Positions 8,124-16,211 of a stretch of DNA of 44,653 nt are shown piece after piece. The notes under the pieces are model-generated. The model made no database searches. It had not been told where the DNA came from and saw only the letters and a list, made by a program, of their open reading frames with translations. Position 1 is the stretch's first letter. The number at the start of each line of letters is the position of its first letter. Source of the stretch: Tenacibaculum agarivorans. Its GTDB lineage: Bacteria; Bacteroidota; Bacteroidia; Flavobacteriales; Flavobacteriaceae. The translations under genes and the position numbers were made by a program. The DNA lies in assembly GCF_001936575.1 (NCBI RefSeq), contig NZ_MSMP01000039.1, positions 1 through 44,653 of the forward strand, written 5' to 3'.

Positions 8124-9644
8124 TTAATTTTTCTTAATAACTACATTAAATGGTAGTTTATAAATAATACGGTCATAGTAGTCTACATTTGTATCAAACT
8201 CTGAGATTAAAACATAACCTACAGGATTATTTTTAACTTTCTCGTACTCTTCATCTGTTAGCACATTACTAGTAAGCACTTTATCTTGAATTAAGGAATT
8301 TGAAATTGAAAAATCAGCCACAAAAAACTCTTTATAACTTATTTTTAAAGAAGGAATTCCTTTTACAATTAATTGTCCTGGAAAAAACTGGCTATCTTTA
8401 GTATATAATACTGCTTCATCAACTGAAATTGAAGGATGTATAGGATAATCTGCATTTGTAGTGAATGTTACTTCTTCTACTTTATATTTAATATAACCGC
8501 CACTTGCTCCCTCTGCAGTTTTAGCCCTAGCAATAATCTTAATTGTATATGTGTTGCCTGGTTGTAAATTCCATAGAGTTTCTCTTCTTATATCATCAAA
8601 TTTTTCATTTGATTTATGAAAATCATCATTTATATACATGGTGTATGTTACCTCATAATTATCTGCTTTAGATTCACTCCAAGCTATTTTTGCTCTAGAA
8701 GCTCTTATATCCGTAACAGAAATTTCAAAATCGCTAGGTATAAGAAACGATCTTGTTGTAAAAGTTATAGATTCTTCTCTTTCGGTATTATTAGAAGATT
8801 TTGCTACTAATCTAAATGTATATTCTGTGTCTTCTTTTAAATTGAAAAAATGATATGAATCCTTATTTCTAAATAATCCATCATCTAACAACTCATCATT
8901 CAAATACACCTGGTAGTTATACCATGATCCATCTTCTACTGTAGGAGGTGTCCATTCTACCCATAAGTCATAAGGATCAAATTTCCCATTTAATCCTTCT
9001 CTCAAAGATAATGGAAATTCTGAAGGAGGTGTTCCTAATGTTCGGAAGTCTATATGTTTAGTACTCGTTTCCCTTTTGTACCTCGCTACTACTTCTACTT
9101 TATATAAAGTAAAAGGTTTTAGATTTTCTAACTTATAACTTCTATCAGTCAATGATTTCACAACCTTATTATCATCAACATACACATCATAAACAACATT
9201 TTCTCCATTACTTAATTTAGATTCTGTCCAGATGATTAAAGCTTTTTCCTGTTCTATTTCATTAACTTCTACTTCAAAAGTAGACGGAATAATAGGATCT
9301 AAAGTTTTGAATTCAATAGTTTTTAAGGCTGCTTTTCCTTGTGCACTTTTCACCACTACTTTTACATAATAATCTGTAGCAGATTCTAATTCAGCTAAAA
9401 CTAAGGTATTTGAAGTATAACCTTCTTTTACTATAACATTATTTAAATATACATCATAAGTTAATTGTGTATTGTCAGAAATTGTAGCAGACATTTCTAT
9501 GGTAGCTAAATCAGAACTTATTCCTGTTACTTTAACTTCTAAATTTTCTGGTGTAGGGTTTTTAATCACATCGTCTTTATCATCTGAACAAGAGCTAAAT
9601 AATACTGTGACAAAAACTAATACATAAAATTTTAAATCCTTCAT
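8124..9644 (-). CDS. Fibronectin type III repeat surface lipoprotein
   Basis: 506-residue lipoprotein. The signal peptide MKDLKFYVLVFVTVLFSSC ends in a lipobox with Cys19, followed by SDDKDD. Acidic residues right after the lipidated Cys match the lipoprotein export signal described for Bacteroidota surface lipoproteins, so cell-surface exposure is likely. The body has four fibronectin-III-like repeats of about 90 residues. Each contains a 'LEVKVTGISSDLATIEMSAT'-type opening, a YDVYLN/YDVYVDD/YQVYLND/YTMYIND strand, and an L-x-P/E-x-T-x-Y closing turn (ESATDYYVKVVVKS, KPFTLYKVEVVAR, KEDTEYTFRLVAKS, QPGNTYTIKIIARA). The last 110 residues form a separate C-terminal domain I do not recognise. 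It stands alone on the minus strand. Adhesion or scaffold roles are possible but not demonstrated. Confidence 0.8.
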   Translation of the reverse strand: MKDLKFYVLVFVTVLFSSCSDDKDDVIKNPTPENLEVKVTGISSDLATIEMSATISDNTQLTYDVYLNNVIVKEGYTSNTLVLAELESATDYYVKVVVKSAQGKAALKTIEFKTLDPIIPSTFEVEVNEIEQEKALIIWTESKLSNGENVVYDVYVDDNKVVKSLTDRSYKLENLKPFTLYKVEVVARYKRETSTKHIDFRTLGTPPSEFPLSLREGLNGKFDPYDLWVEWTPPTVEDGSWYNYQVYLNDELLDDGLFRNKDSYHFFNLKEDTEYTFRLVAKSSNNTEREESITFTTRSFLIPSDFEISVTDIRASRAKIAWSESKADNYEVTYTMYINDDFHKSNEKFDDIRRETLWNLQPGNTYTIKIIARAKTAEGASGGYIKYKVEEVTFTTNADYPIHPSISVDEAVLYTKDSQFFPGQLIVKGIPSLKISYKEFFVADFSISNSLIQDKVLTSNVLTDEEYEKVKNNPVGYVLISEFDTNVDYYDRIIYKLPFNVVIKKN

Positions 9645-9815
9645 TTTTTCAACTATTTATAAAATTGCGTAAAACATTTAATCTATGTGTCATAGTAGAA
9701 AAAATGTTACCCATCTCCTTTGATTTTTCTGCACAATATTCTCTAATTTTCTTTTCTGCGGGTATTGTACTTAACCAAAACAGATTATTTTAAATAGTTG
9801 ATTTTAATTTATTTT

Positions 9816-10619
9816 TTACAACTTATAATGATTCATTAACAACTTTTCATAAACCCTATCAGGTAAGATTCGTTTTAAAACAACAGAAAACTTTTCCATA
9901 AATCCTCCTACTTTATAATGAATCTTTGTTTTTTTAGATGTAATTATATGATGAATCGCTTTTGCCATCACCATCGGGTCCTCTCCATGATCTACATGTT
10001 CGTCCATCAAAGCTAAGTTCTCCGCATAACTATCCTTATATGCAGAATTTTCATATACAGGAGTATGATATCTTCCCGCAGCTATATTTGTAGAAAAATC
10101 TCCAGGTGCCACACTAACAACATCTACCCCAAAACTTTTTACTTCCATGCTAATAGCTTCTGTGATTAATTCTAAAGCTCCTTTACTTGCAGAATATATT
10201 CCTCTATAAGGTAATCCCATATAGCCGGCAATTGAAGTCACATTTATAATTTTTCCAGATTTTTGTTTACGCATGTAAGGTAAAACAGCTTTTATTACTT
10301 CTATTGGACCAAAAAAATTTGTATCAAAATTCGATTTCATTTCTTCTGTTGGCGTGTCTTCTATTGGACCAGTAATTCCTTTCCCTGCATTATTAATTAA
10401 TACGTCTATTCGACCTTCTCTATCTATCAAAGTTGATATTGCTATTTTAATACTTTCTGTATTCAGTACATCTAAAGCTAATAAAGGAAAACTTATGTCT
10501 TTTACTTTATCTGGATTTCTACTGGTTCCATAAACTTTATATTTTTTTTCTACTAAATACTCAGCAATAGCCTTCCCTATTCCTGAAGATGCTCCTGTTA
10601 TAAAAACTACTTTGGTCAT
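9816..10619 (-). CDS. SDR family NAD(P)-dependent oxidoreductase
   Basis: 267-residue classical short-chain dehydrogenase/reductase. The Rossmann cofactor motif TGASSGIG is at residues 9-16, the structural NNAG at 76-79, and the catalytic triad is Ser129, Tyr142 and Lys146 (VTSIAG and IYSASK). The basic residues GTSRNP after strand 2 suggest NADP(H) preference, an inference. The C-terminal FSVVLKRILPDRVYEKLLMNHYKL extension is typical of the group acting on lipophilic or retinol-like substrates, but the substrate is unknown. It is flanked by a lipoprotein gene and divergent from the TlpA-like pair, with no operon partners. Confidence 0.88.
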   Translation of the reverse strand: MTKVVFITGASSGIGKAIAEYLVEKKYKVYGTSRNPDKVKDISFPLLALDVLNTESIKIAISTLIDREGRIDVLINNAGKGITGPIEDTPTEEMKSNFDTNFFGPIEVIKAVLPYMRKQKSGKIINVTSIAGYMGLPYRGIYSASKGALELITEAISMEVKSFGVDVVSVAPGDFSTNIAAGRYHTPVYENSAYKDSYAENLALMDEHVDHGEDPMVMAKAIHHIITSKKTKIHYKVGGFMEKFSVVLKRILPDRVYEKLLMNHYKL

Positions 10620-10895
10620 TTTTAGATTTAAAATATTAAGCCTAAGATTTCGTTTTAATAGTAAAATGAAAGTATATGCAAATTATCTTTCAGTAATTAA
10701 CTAACTTAGTATAAATCAGTTTTAAAATGTTAATTAAACTGTAAAAGAACTATAATTTCACTAATTTTAGGCACTCAAAAGTCTGTAAACAAAGCATTTT
10801 TTCCAAATTTTTTGGTGAAAGATTTTGAGGTGTTTCAAAAAAAAACTAATTTCGGATTTATAAACATAATTTATATTCCCACAAAATACAGAATC

Positions 10896-12287
10896 ATGAA
10901 AAAACTGTTTCTTATTCTATTAGCAATTTCATTCTTTACCGCATGTGAAGAAAAAGAGAAGCCAAAAGATTTTTTGGTGCTTTCTGGTAAGGTTGATAAT
11001 TTCAGAAAACGTACAATAGAACTTTCAGGATATAACTTTGACAAGAAAATTCGTTTTGACAGAAAAAACAAAACTTTTCTTGACACATTAAAAGGTATCA
11101 CTCCTGGACACTATACATTAAAAGTAGGTAAACGTATTGTACCTGTTTACTTAACATCTGTTGATGATTTAAAACTATTGGTTGATGCCAAAAAGAGAAC
11201 TTCTGACCCTGTTTTTGAAGGATCTACTGCAAACATTAATACTTACTTAACTGAAAGAGGTAAGAAATTTGGTCTTGTACTCGGAAACATTAATAAACTT
11301 TTTTCATACAATGAAGATGAGTTTTTAAGTAAAATGGATGAGTACAAATCTACTTTGGAAGATTTAGCACAAAGTTCTCAATTACCTCCTGAGTATTTAG
11401 AAATGGAGAAGAGGAATATTAACTACGAATTTGCATTGGCAATTAAAAACTATCAAAATTTCCATAGAATTGTATATGGTGATGATGAATTTGTAGTTTC
11501 TGATCAATTTCCCCTAGATATTCCAAACAATGTAGATTTAAACAATAGTTTAGATTATATGAATTCTAAACCTTACAGAGATTTAATTAAAAGAAGGTTA
11601 GATGAAATAGCGAATAGAAAAAAGACTAAAGATGGTGACTTCGATGTAGTGTACTTAGAAACTGTTCACAATGAAGTAAACGATACTTTAGTTAAAAATG
11701 ACTTAATGCACAAAGCTGCAGAAAAGAGTATCACCTATACAAACAATTTAGGTGAGTATTATAAAAAATATAATAATTTCTCTACTAATACTCACAATAA
11801 AAAGGTAATTACTGATTTATATAATAAGTTAAAATTAACTGCTAAAGGACAACCTTCTCCTAAGTTTGATGGCTATGTAAACTATAATGGTGGGAAAACT
11901 TCTTTAGATGACTTAGTAGGTAAAGGCAAGTACATATACATTGATATTTGGGCAACTTGGTGTGGTTTCTGTAAAAAAGAAATTCCTTTATTAAAGAGAT
12001 TCGAGCAACAATTCCATGACAAGAATATTGAATTTGTTAGTATTAATGTTGATAAAGCTCAAAATAAAGAAAAATGGAAGCAAACAATTGTAGATAGAGA
12101 GATGACTGGTGTACAATTATTCGCTGGAGCTCCTGAAGATGAATTAAGCTTTACAAAAGATTATTTAATCAAAGGATTACCAAGATTTATTTTAATTGAT
12201 CCTGACGGAAATATTGTTAGCGCTAATGCTCCAAGACCTAGTGACGGAGACAAATTAGTTACAATGTTTGAAGAATTAGGTATTTAA
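10896..12287 (+). CDS. TlpA-like thioredoxin-fold lipoprotein, copy 1
   Basis: 463 residues from the ATG at 10896. Upstream in-frame codons back to a GTG at 10812 are open, but the chosen start gives a proper lipoprotein signal, MKKLFLILLAISFFTAC with Cys17. Residues 20-120 form a DUF4369-like beta domain (LSGKVDNFRKRTIELSG, GHYTLKVGKR). Residues 120-310 are helical. Residues 325-463 are a TlpA/ResA-type thioredoxin domain with WATWCGFC, redox cysteines Cys356 and Cys359, the cis-Pro segment KGLPRFILIDPDGNIV, and a FVSINVDKAQNKEKW insert. The likely role is thiol reduction in the periplasm or on the envelope (family knowledge). It is followed by a hairpin terminator and then by a close paralog, so this is a tandem duplication. 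Confidence 0.85.
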   Translation: MKKLFLILLAISFFTACEEKEKPKDFLVLSGKVDNFRKRTIELSGYNFDKKIRFDRKNKTFLDTLKGITPGHYTLKVGKRIVPVYLTSVDDLKLLVDAKKRTSDPVFEGSTANINTYLTERGKKFGLVLGNINKLFSYNEDEFLSKMDEYKSTLEDLAQSSQLPPEYLEMEKRNINYEFALAIKNYQNFHRIVYGDDEFVVSDQFPLDIPNNVDLNNSLDYMNSKPYRDLIKRRLDEIANRKKTKDGDFDVVYLETVHNEVNDTLVKNDLMHKAAEKSITYTNNLGEYYKKYNNFSTNTHNKKVITDLYNKLKLTAKGQPSPKFDGYVNYNGGKTSLDDLVGKGKYIYIDIWATWCGFCKKEIPLLKRFEQQFHDKNIEFVSINVDKAQNKEKWKQTIVDREMTGVQLFAGAPEDELSFTKDYLIKGLPRFILIDPDGNIVSANAPRPSDGDKLVTMFEELGI

Positions 12288-12310
12288 TATAAATCCTTCT
12301 CAAAATATAA

Positions 12311-12343
12311 CAAAAGCTGCTTTACAAAAGCAGCTTTTGCTTT
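12311..12343 (+). terminator. Rho-independent terminator after TlpA-like copy 1
   Basis: Perfect 13-bp inverted repeat CAAAAGCTGCTTT at 12311-12323 and its complement at 12327-12339 with a 3-nt loop. The right arm and the following bases are T-rich (TTTTGCTTTT). Confidence 0.85.
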
Positions 12344-12402
12344 TATATCCATTTAAACTTCTCATTTTAAACTAACAAGAGAGCTACTTTTGTGTTTATT
12401 TA

Positions 12403-12433
12403 TTTTGTGTTCTACTAAAAAAAGGGTAATTTG
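12403..12433 (+). promoter_or_regulatory. Promoter for TlpA-like copy 2
   Basis: A -33 TTTTG at 12403-12407, a 19-bp spacer and TAATTTG at 12427-12433, one base short of the TAnnTTTG consensus but with ideal spacing for the Bacteroidota sigma factor. Transcription would begin near 12440, 36 nt before the ATG, so copy 2 is separately promoted from copy 1. Confidence 0.55.
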
Positions 12434-12475
12434 TGCATCCTTTATATAAAAAGGATATCCCCATAAAATTATATT

Positions 12476-13879
12476 ATGAAGCAGTTATTCCCCATCCTTT
12501 TAGCACTGTTGATATTTGTTGGATGTAAAAGTGAGATAAAAAAGGATAAAAAGCCTAAAGACTATTTAGTACTTTCTGGAGAAGTGAATAATTTCAAGAA
12601 ACGTACCATAGAGCTCACTGGCTTTAATTTCGAAAAGAAAATTAACTTTAATAAAAGTAAAAAGTCTTTCTTAGATACGCTTACTCATATTACTCCCGGT
12701 CATTATACTCTAAGAATAGGAAAAAGACCTGTAGGTGTATATCTTACTTCTATAGATGATTTAAAACTCATCGTCGATGCTAAGAAACGACGTGAAGATC
12801 CTATTTTTAGTGGAGAAACTGCTAAAATAAATGAATACTTAACTGCTAGATATAAAAAGTTCGGTTTAATTCTTGGTAATGCTGATAAATTATTTTCCCT
12901 TAACGAGGATGCATTTTTAAGTAAAATGGATAAGTATAAATCTCAACTTGAGAATTTAGCTGAATCTTTCAATTTACCTTCTTATTATTTGGAATTAGAA
13001 AAAAGAAACATTTTCTATGAATTTGCAAGAAACATAAATAATTATCAAGCCTACCACCGAATTTTGTATGGGGATAGTGAATTTGAAGTTTCTAGTAATT
13101 ATCCTAAAGACATACTAAATGAAGTAGATTTCAACAATAGCACAGATTACATTAACTCTTTCTCTTACAGGACATTAATTAAAGAACACTTAAATAACTT
13201 AGCCAATAAGAAAAAAAGAGAAGATGGAGATTACAACTTAACCTATATTGAAATCGCAAATTCAATAATAAATGATACTCTAATTAAAAACGATCTATTA
13301 TTCAAAGCGGTAAAAGAAAATATTGCTAGATCTAGTAATTTAGAAGAATACTACAAGAAGTATTCAGCCTTTTCTACCAATAAAAGTAATAAAGAAATTA
13401 TTACTGGTTTATATGATAGATTAAAATATACCATAAAAGGTAAACCTTCGCCTAAATTTAGTAACTATGAAAATTATAATGGAGGTAATACATCTTTAGA
13501 TGATTTAATTGGTAAAGAGAAATATATACTTATTGATATTTGGGCAACTTGGTGTGGCTTTTGCAAAGAAGAAATCCCATATTTAAAAGAATTAGAAAAA
13601 AAATACCATAATAAAAATATAGAATTTGTTAGTATTAGTGTAGATGATGCGCCTGCCAAAGAAAGATGGAAACAAATTGTAAAAGAAAAAAGAATGACTG
13701 GGGTACAGTTATTTGCAGGTAAAAATCATTTTGAACTCGATTTTACTAAAGACTATTTAATTCGAGGATTGCCTAGATTCATACTAATAGACCCTGACGG
13801 GAACATTGTAACTGCAAACGCTCCAAGACCAAGTAACGGGAATAAGCTAACAACACTTTTTAATGAATTAGATATTTAA
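12476..13879 (+). CDS. TlpA-like thioredoxin-fold lipoprotein, copy 2
   Basis: 467-residue paralog of the preceding gene, collinear over its whole length. The lipoprotein signal is MKQLFPILLALLIFVGC with Cys17. A DUF4369-like N-terminal domain follows (LSGEVNNFKKRTIELTG, HYTLRIGKRPVGVYLTS), then a helical middle and a thioredoxin domain with WATWCGFC, Cys360 and Cys363, ending PRPSNGNKLTTLFNELDI against PRPSDGDKLVTMFEELGI in copy 1. The active-site and cis-Pro regions are most alike, while the central helical part has diverged, so the duplication is not very recent. A promoter and terminator of its own imply independent control. It probably acts as an envelope thiol-disulfide reductase; the partner proteins are unknown. 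Confidence 0.85.
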   Translation: MKQLFPILLALLIFVGCKSEIKKDKKPKDYLVLSGEVNNFKKRTIELTGFNFEKKINFNKSKKSFLDTLTHITPGHYTLRIGKRPVGVYLTSIDDLKLIVDAKKRREDPIFSGETAKINEYLTARYKKFGLILGNADKLFSLNEDAFLSKMDKYKSQLENLAESFNLPSYYLELEKRNIFYEFARNINNYQAYHRILYGDSEFEVSSNYPKDILNEVDFNNSTDYINSFSYRTLIKEHLNNLANKKKREDGDYNLTYIEIANSIINDTLIKNDLLFKAVKENIARSSNLEEYYKKYSAFSTNKSNKEIITGLYDRLKYTIKGKPSPKFSNYENYNGGNTSLDDLIGKEKYILIDIWATWCGFCKEEIPYLKELEKKYHNKNIEFVSISVDDAPAKERWKQIVKEKRMTGVQLFAGKNHFELDFTKDYLIRGLPRFILIDPDGNIVTANAPRPSNGNKLTTLFNELDI

Positions 13880-13893
13880 TAAACAAAACTTAC

Positions 13894-13930
13894 AAAAAAA
13901 CATCGCAATATTTTATTGCGATGTTTTTTT
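13894..13930. terminator. Bidirectional terminator
   Basis: CATCGCAAT at 13901-13909 pairs with ATTGCGATG at 13915-13923 around a 5-nt loop, extended by an A-tract on the left and a T-tract on the right. It serves both TlpA-like copy 2 (plus) and the AIM24-family gene (minus). Confidence 0.9.
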
Positions 13931-13952
13931 ATGAACTTGATTTTTTTTCATA

Positions 13953-14759
13953 TTAAAAATTATCTCCGTCTAATAAGTCTCCTATCCCACCTAATATACT
14001 TCCTTCTCCTTTACTTTTACCTCCACCTGGTATTGAAGATAAAACTCTCCCTGCTAACCTACTAAATGGAAGTGATTGAATATATACAGTACCTGGTCCA
14101 CGTAACGTAGCAAAAAACAATCCTTCACCTCCAAAAATTGTATTTTTTATTCCACCTACAAATTCAATATCATAATCTACATCTTGAGTAAAACCAACTA
14201 TACAACCTGTATCTACCTTTAATACTTCACCCGGTTTCAATACTTTTTTAGCCATAGTACCTCCAGCATGAATAAATCCTAACCCATCACCTTCCATCTT
14301 TTGCATAATGAATCCTTCACCCCCAAAAAGACCTCTTCCTAATTTTTTCGAGAATTCAATTCCAATGGATACTCCTTTAGCTGCACACAAAAAAGCATCT
14401 TTTTGACAAATAAATTTCCCTCCATATTCTACTAAATCGATAGGTATAATTTTACCTGGATAAGGTGAAGCAAAAGAAACTTGTTTTTTACCGCGACCGA
14501 TATTAGTAAAAACTGTCATAAAAAGACTTTCACCTGTTAGAATTCTTTTCCCAGCCGAGAAAATTTTTCCTAGTAGTCCTTTTTCTTGATTAGATCCGTC
14601 TCCAAAAATGGTATTCATTTTTATATCTGAATCCATCATCATAAAACTTCCACTTTCAGCTACTACCCCTTCTTCTGGATCTAATTCAATTTCTACATAC
14701 TGCATTTCTTCTCCGTAAATGCGATAATCTATTTCGTGAGCGTTATTTTCTAAAAACAT
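13953..14759 (-). CDS. TIGR00266/AIM24 family protein
   Basis: 268-residue protein of the AIM24 family (TIGR00266), a beta-rich trimer-forming fold with no known catalytic activity in bacteria. Seen features are YVEIELDPEEGVVAESGSFM, a glycine-rich series of strand turns (GGEGFIMQKMEGDGLGFIHAGG, FGGEGLFFATLRGPGTVYIQ) and the C-terminal SRLAGRVLSSIPGGGKS. No signal peptide or membrane segment is present, so it is cytosolic. It lies 42 bp downstream of a DUF4442 gene on the same strand and may be co-transcribed with it. Function beyond family membership is unknown. Confidence 0.88.
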   Translation of the reverse strand: MFLENNAHEIDYRIYGEEMQYVEIELDPEEGVVAESGSFMMMDSDIKMNTIFGDGSNQEKGLLGKIFSAGKRILTGESLFMTVFTNIGRGKKQVSFASPYPGKIIPIDLVEYGGKFICQKDAFLCAAKGVSIGIEFSKKLGRGLFGGEGFIMQKMEGDGLGFIHAGGTMAKKVLKPGEVLKVDTGCIVGFTQDVDYDIEFVGGIKNTIFGGEGLFFATLRGPGTVYIQSLPFSRLAGRVLSSIPGGGKSKGEGSILGGIGDLLDGDNF

Positions 14760-14801
14760 GTGTTATCTTTTATTTGGTTAGACTACAATTTTCTTTTTTT
14801 G

Positions 14802-15257
14802 TTACGGTTTTACTTTAATACTCCATTCAAATTCAAACTTAGAAACAGAAATTCCTTCTTCATTAATTCCTTCAGAATGTAATAAAATCACTTGTCCTTC
14901 TCCAGTTTCTACTGCTGTTGCTATAGCTTTCTCAATTAAATCTCCTTCATCACATCTAAATTCTATTTTTCCTGTAGCTTTTTTAGTAAAAGTTGCATTC
15001 ATATTTGTTACCAACATAGATACTTTTTTACCTGAATCTTTAATTTTTTTCACCATTAAAATACCTGTAGAAAACTCAGCAGCCATGCCTTGTACAGCCC
15101 AAAACATTGACTTAAAAGGATTTTGATTTATCCATCTATGTTTTACGTTAATAACTGCACTATTATCTGAAATTACTTTTACTCTAATTCCAGTAATAAA
15201 TGCTGACGGTAACTTGGCTAGCAAGTACAAATTAATCTTTCTTGGTGTGAACTTCAT
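14802..15257 (-). CDS. DUF4442 hotdog-fold protein
   Basis: 151 residues. The pattern of an amphipathic N-terminal helix (NLYLLAKLPSAFITGIRVKV), a strand ending VKHRWINQNPFKSMFWAVQGMAAEFSTGI, and then long beta strands matches DUF4442, a branch of the hotdog/thioesterase superfamily. The central helix between 'NPFKSMFWAVQ' and 'MAAEF' is the hotdog 'sausage'. No canonical thioesterase Asp/Glu-His pair can be assigned. It is probably the first gene of a two-gene unit with the AIM24-family gene. Substrate is unknown; an acyl-CoA-like ligand is the family-based guess. Confidence 0.8.
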   Translation of the reverse strand: MKFTPRKINLYLLAKLPSAFITGIRVKVISDNSAVINVKHRWINQNPFKSMFWAVQGMAAEFSTGILMVKKIKDSGKKVSMLVTNMNATFTKKATGKIEFRCDEGDLIEKAIATAVETGEGQVILLHSEGINEEGISVSKFEFEWSIKVKP

Positions 15258-15358
15258 AAAATAGTATTTCCTTGCAATTTAAGCCTTTTTCATCATTCCA
15301 AATAAAATAAAATACATAGCTGCAATTGTTAAATTATGTTAAATTTTAGTACTATGTA

Positions 15359-15390
15359 TTGCATAATACCTTTTTTTAACCATATATTTG
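15359..15390 (+). promoter_or_regulatory. Promoter of the DUF4870-PadR-PspC operon
   Basis: TTG at 15359-15361, a 21-bp spacer and TATATTTG at 15383-15390, an exact TAnnTTTG. The predicted start of transcription is near 15397, 25 nt before the ATG of the first gene. PadR regulators commonly repress their own operons, so the operator is expected to overlap here, but no clear dyad was recognised. Confidence 0.6.
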
Positions 15391-15421
15391 CATTGTAAAG
15401 TATTATATAAATCATTTTATT

Positions 15422-15856
15422 ATGAAAAATCAGAACGAAAACACTAATGCTTTTTTAATACACTTATCCTCTTTTGCAGGATATATATTCCCGTTAGGAA
15501 GTATTATTACCCCTTTAATCCTATGGCAAGCTCAAAAAGATAGAAGCGATTTTTTAGATGAACATGGGAAAGAAGCTGTGAATTTTAATATTAGTTTTGG
15601 GTTATACTTATTTATATTAGGTGCTTCATTCTTTACTTTCTTTTTCCGAATTTTTTCTAAAATCTTAAATAAAATAGATCATGTAGACTTTAGACATTCT
15701 ATAAGTTTTAATGGTGATTTCTTTAATTTTTTCGGAATCTTTTCTATAGTAGGAATTGTAACACTAATTAAAATTGGACTAATCATAATCGCTGCGATGA
15801 AGGCTAATAATGGAGAATTATACAAATATCCTTTTGTTATAAAATTTATAAAATAA
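15422..15856 (+). CDS. DUF4870 family membrane protein
   Basis: 144-residue inner-membrane protein with the DUF4870 pattern: an N-terminal HLSSFAGYIFPLGSIITPLILW segment, then a conserved soluble turn with DEHGKEAVNFNISF, a second membrane segment (GLYLFILGASFFTFFF) and a third (FGIFSIVGIVTLIKIGLIIIAAMKA), followed by NNGELYKYPFVIKFIK. It is the first gene of the operon and ends 10 bp before the PadR start. Members of this family often sit beside PspC or PadR genes in Bacteroidota; a role in membrane stress is a guess from that context. Confidence 0.85.
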   Translation: MKNQNENTNAFLIHLSSFAGYIFPLGSIITPLILWQAQKDRSDFLDEHGKEAVNFNISFGLYLFILGASFFTFFFRIFSKILNKIDHVDFRHSISFNGDFFNFFGIFSIVGIVTLIKIGLIIIAAMKANNGELYKYPFVIKFIK

Positions 15857-15866
15857 AAACTCTTTA

Positions 15867-16211
15867 ATGAAGATAGAAAACACAAAAGCACAGATGCGAA
15901 AAGGAGTTTTGGAGTATTGCATCTTATCTATATTGCAAAAAGGTGATGCATATACATCAGAAATCTTAGAAACTCTAAAAAGTGCTCAGATGATCGTAGT
16001 AGAAGGTACCATATATCCTTTACTTACACGACTTAAAAATGCTGGACTTTTATCATATCGATGGGAAGAGTCTACTTCTGGACCACCGCGTAAATACTAT
16101 GTTTTAACTGAAAACGGTGGCATGTTCTTAAAAGAACTAGACAAAACATGGAATAATTTAGTAAATGCAGTAAATCAAGTAACAAGTACAAAATCAACAT
16201 CAGATGAATAA
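15867..16211 (+). CDS. PadR family transcriptional regulator
   Basis: 114-residue winged-helix repressor. The PadR signature runs from QMRKGVLEYCILSILQKGDAY through the recognition helix region VEGTIYPLLTRLKNAGLLSYRW to the beta wing SGPPRKYYVLTENG. A short C-terminal helix for dimerisation (KELDKTWNNLVNAVNQV) places it in the small PadR-s2 subgroup. Its 3' end overlaps the start of the PspC gene by 8 bp, so the two are translationally coupled. It most likely autoregulates this operon from the promoter at 15359-15390. Confidence 0.92.
   Translation: MKIENTKAQMRKGVLEYCILSILQKGDAYTSEILETLKSAQMIVVEGTIYPLLTRLKNAGLLSYRWEESTSGPPRKYYVLTENGGMFLKELDKTWNNLVNAVNQVTSTKSTSDE

Noticed and set aside
10812..10895. 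Longer N-terminus for TlpA-like copy 1 from a GTG
   Set aside because: It would place 28 polar and aromatic residues before a perfect lipoprotein signal; the ATG at 10896 matches the start of the paralog.
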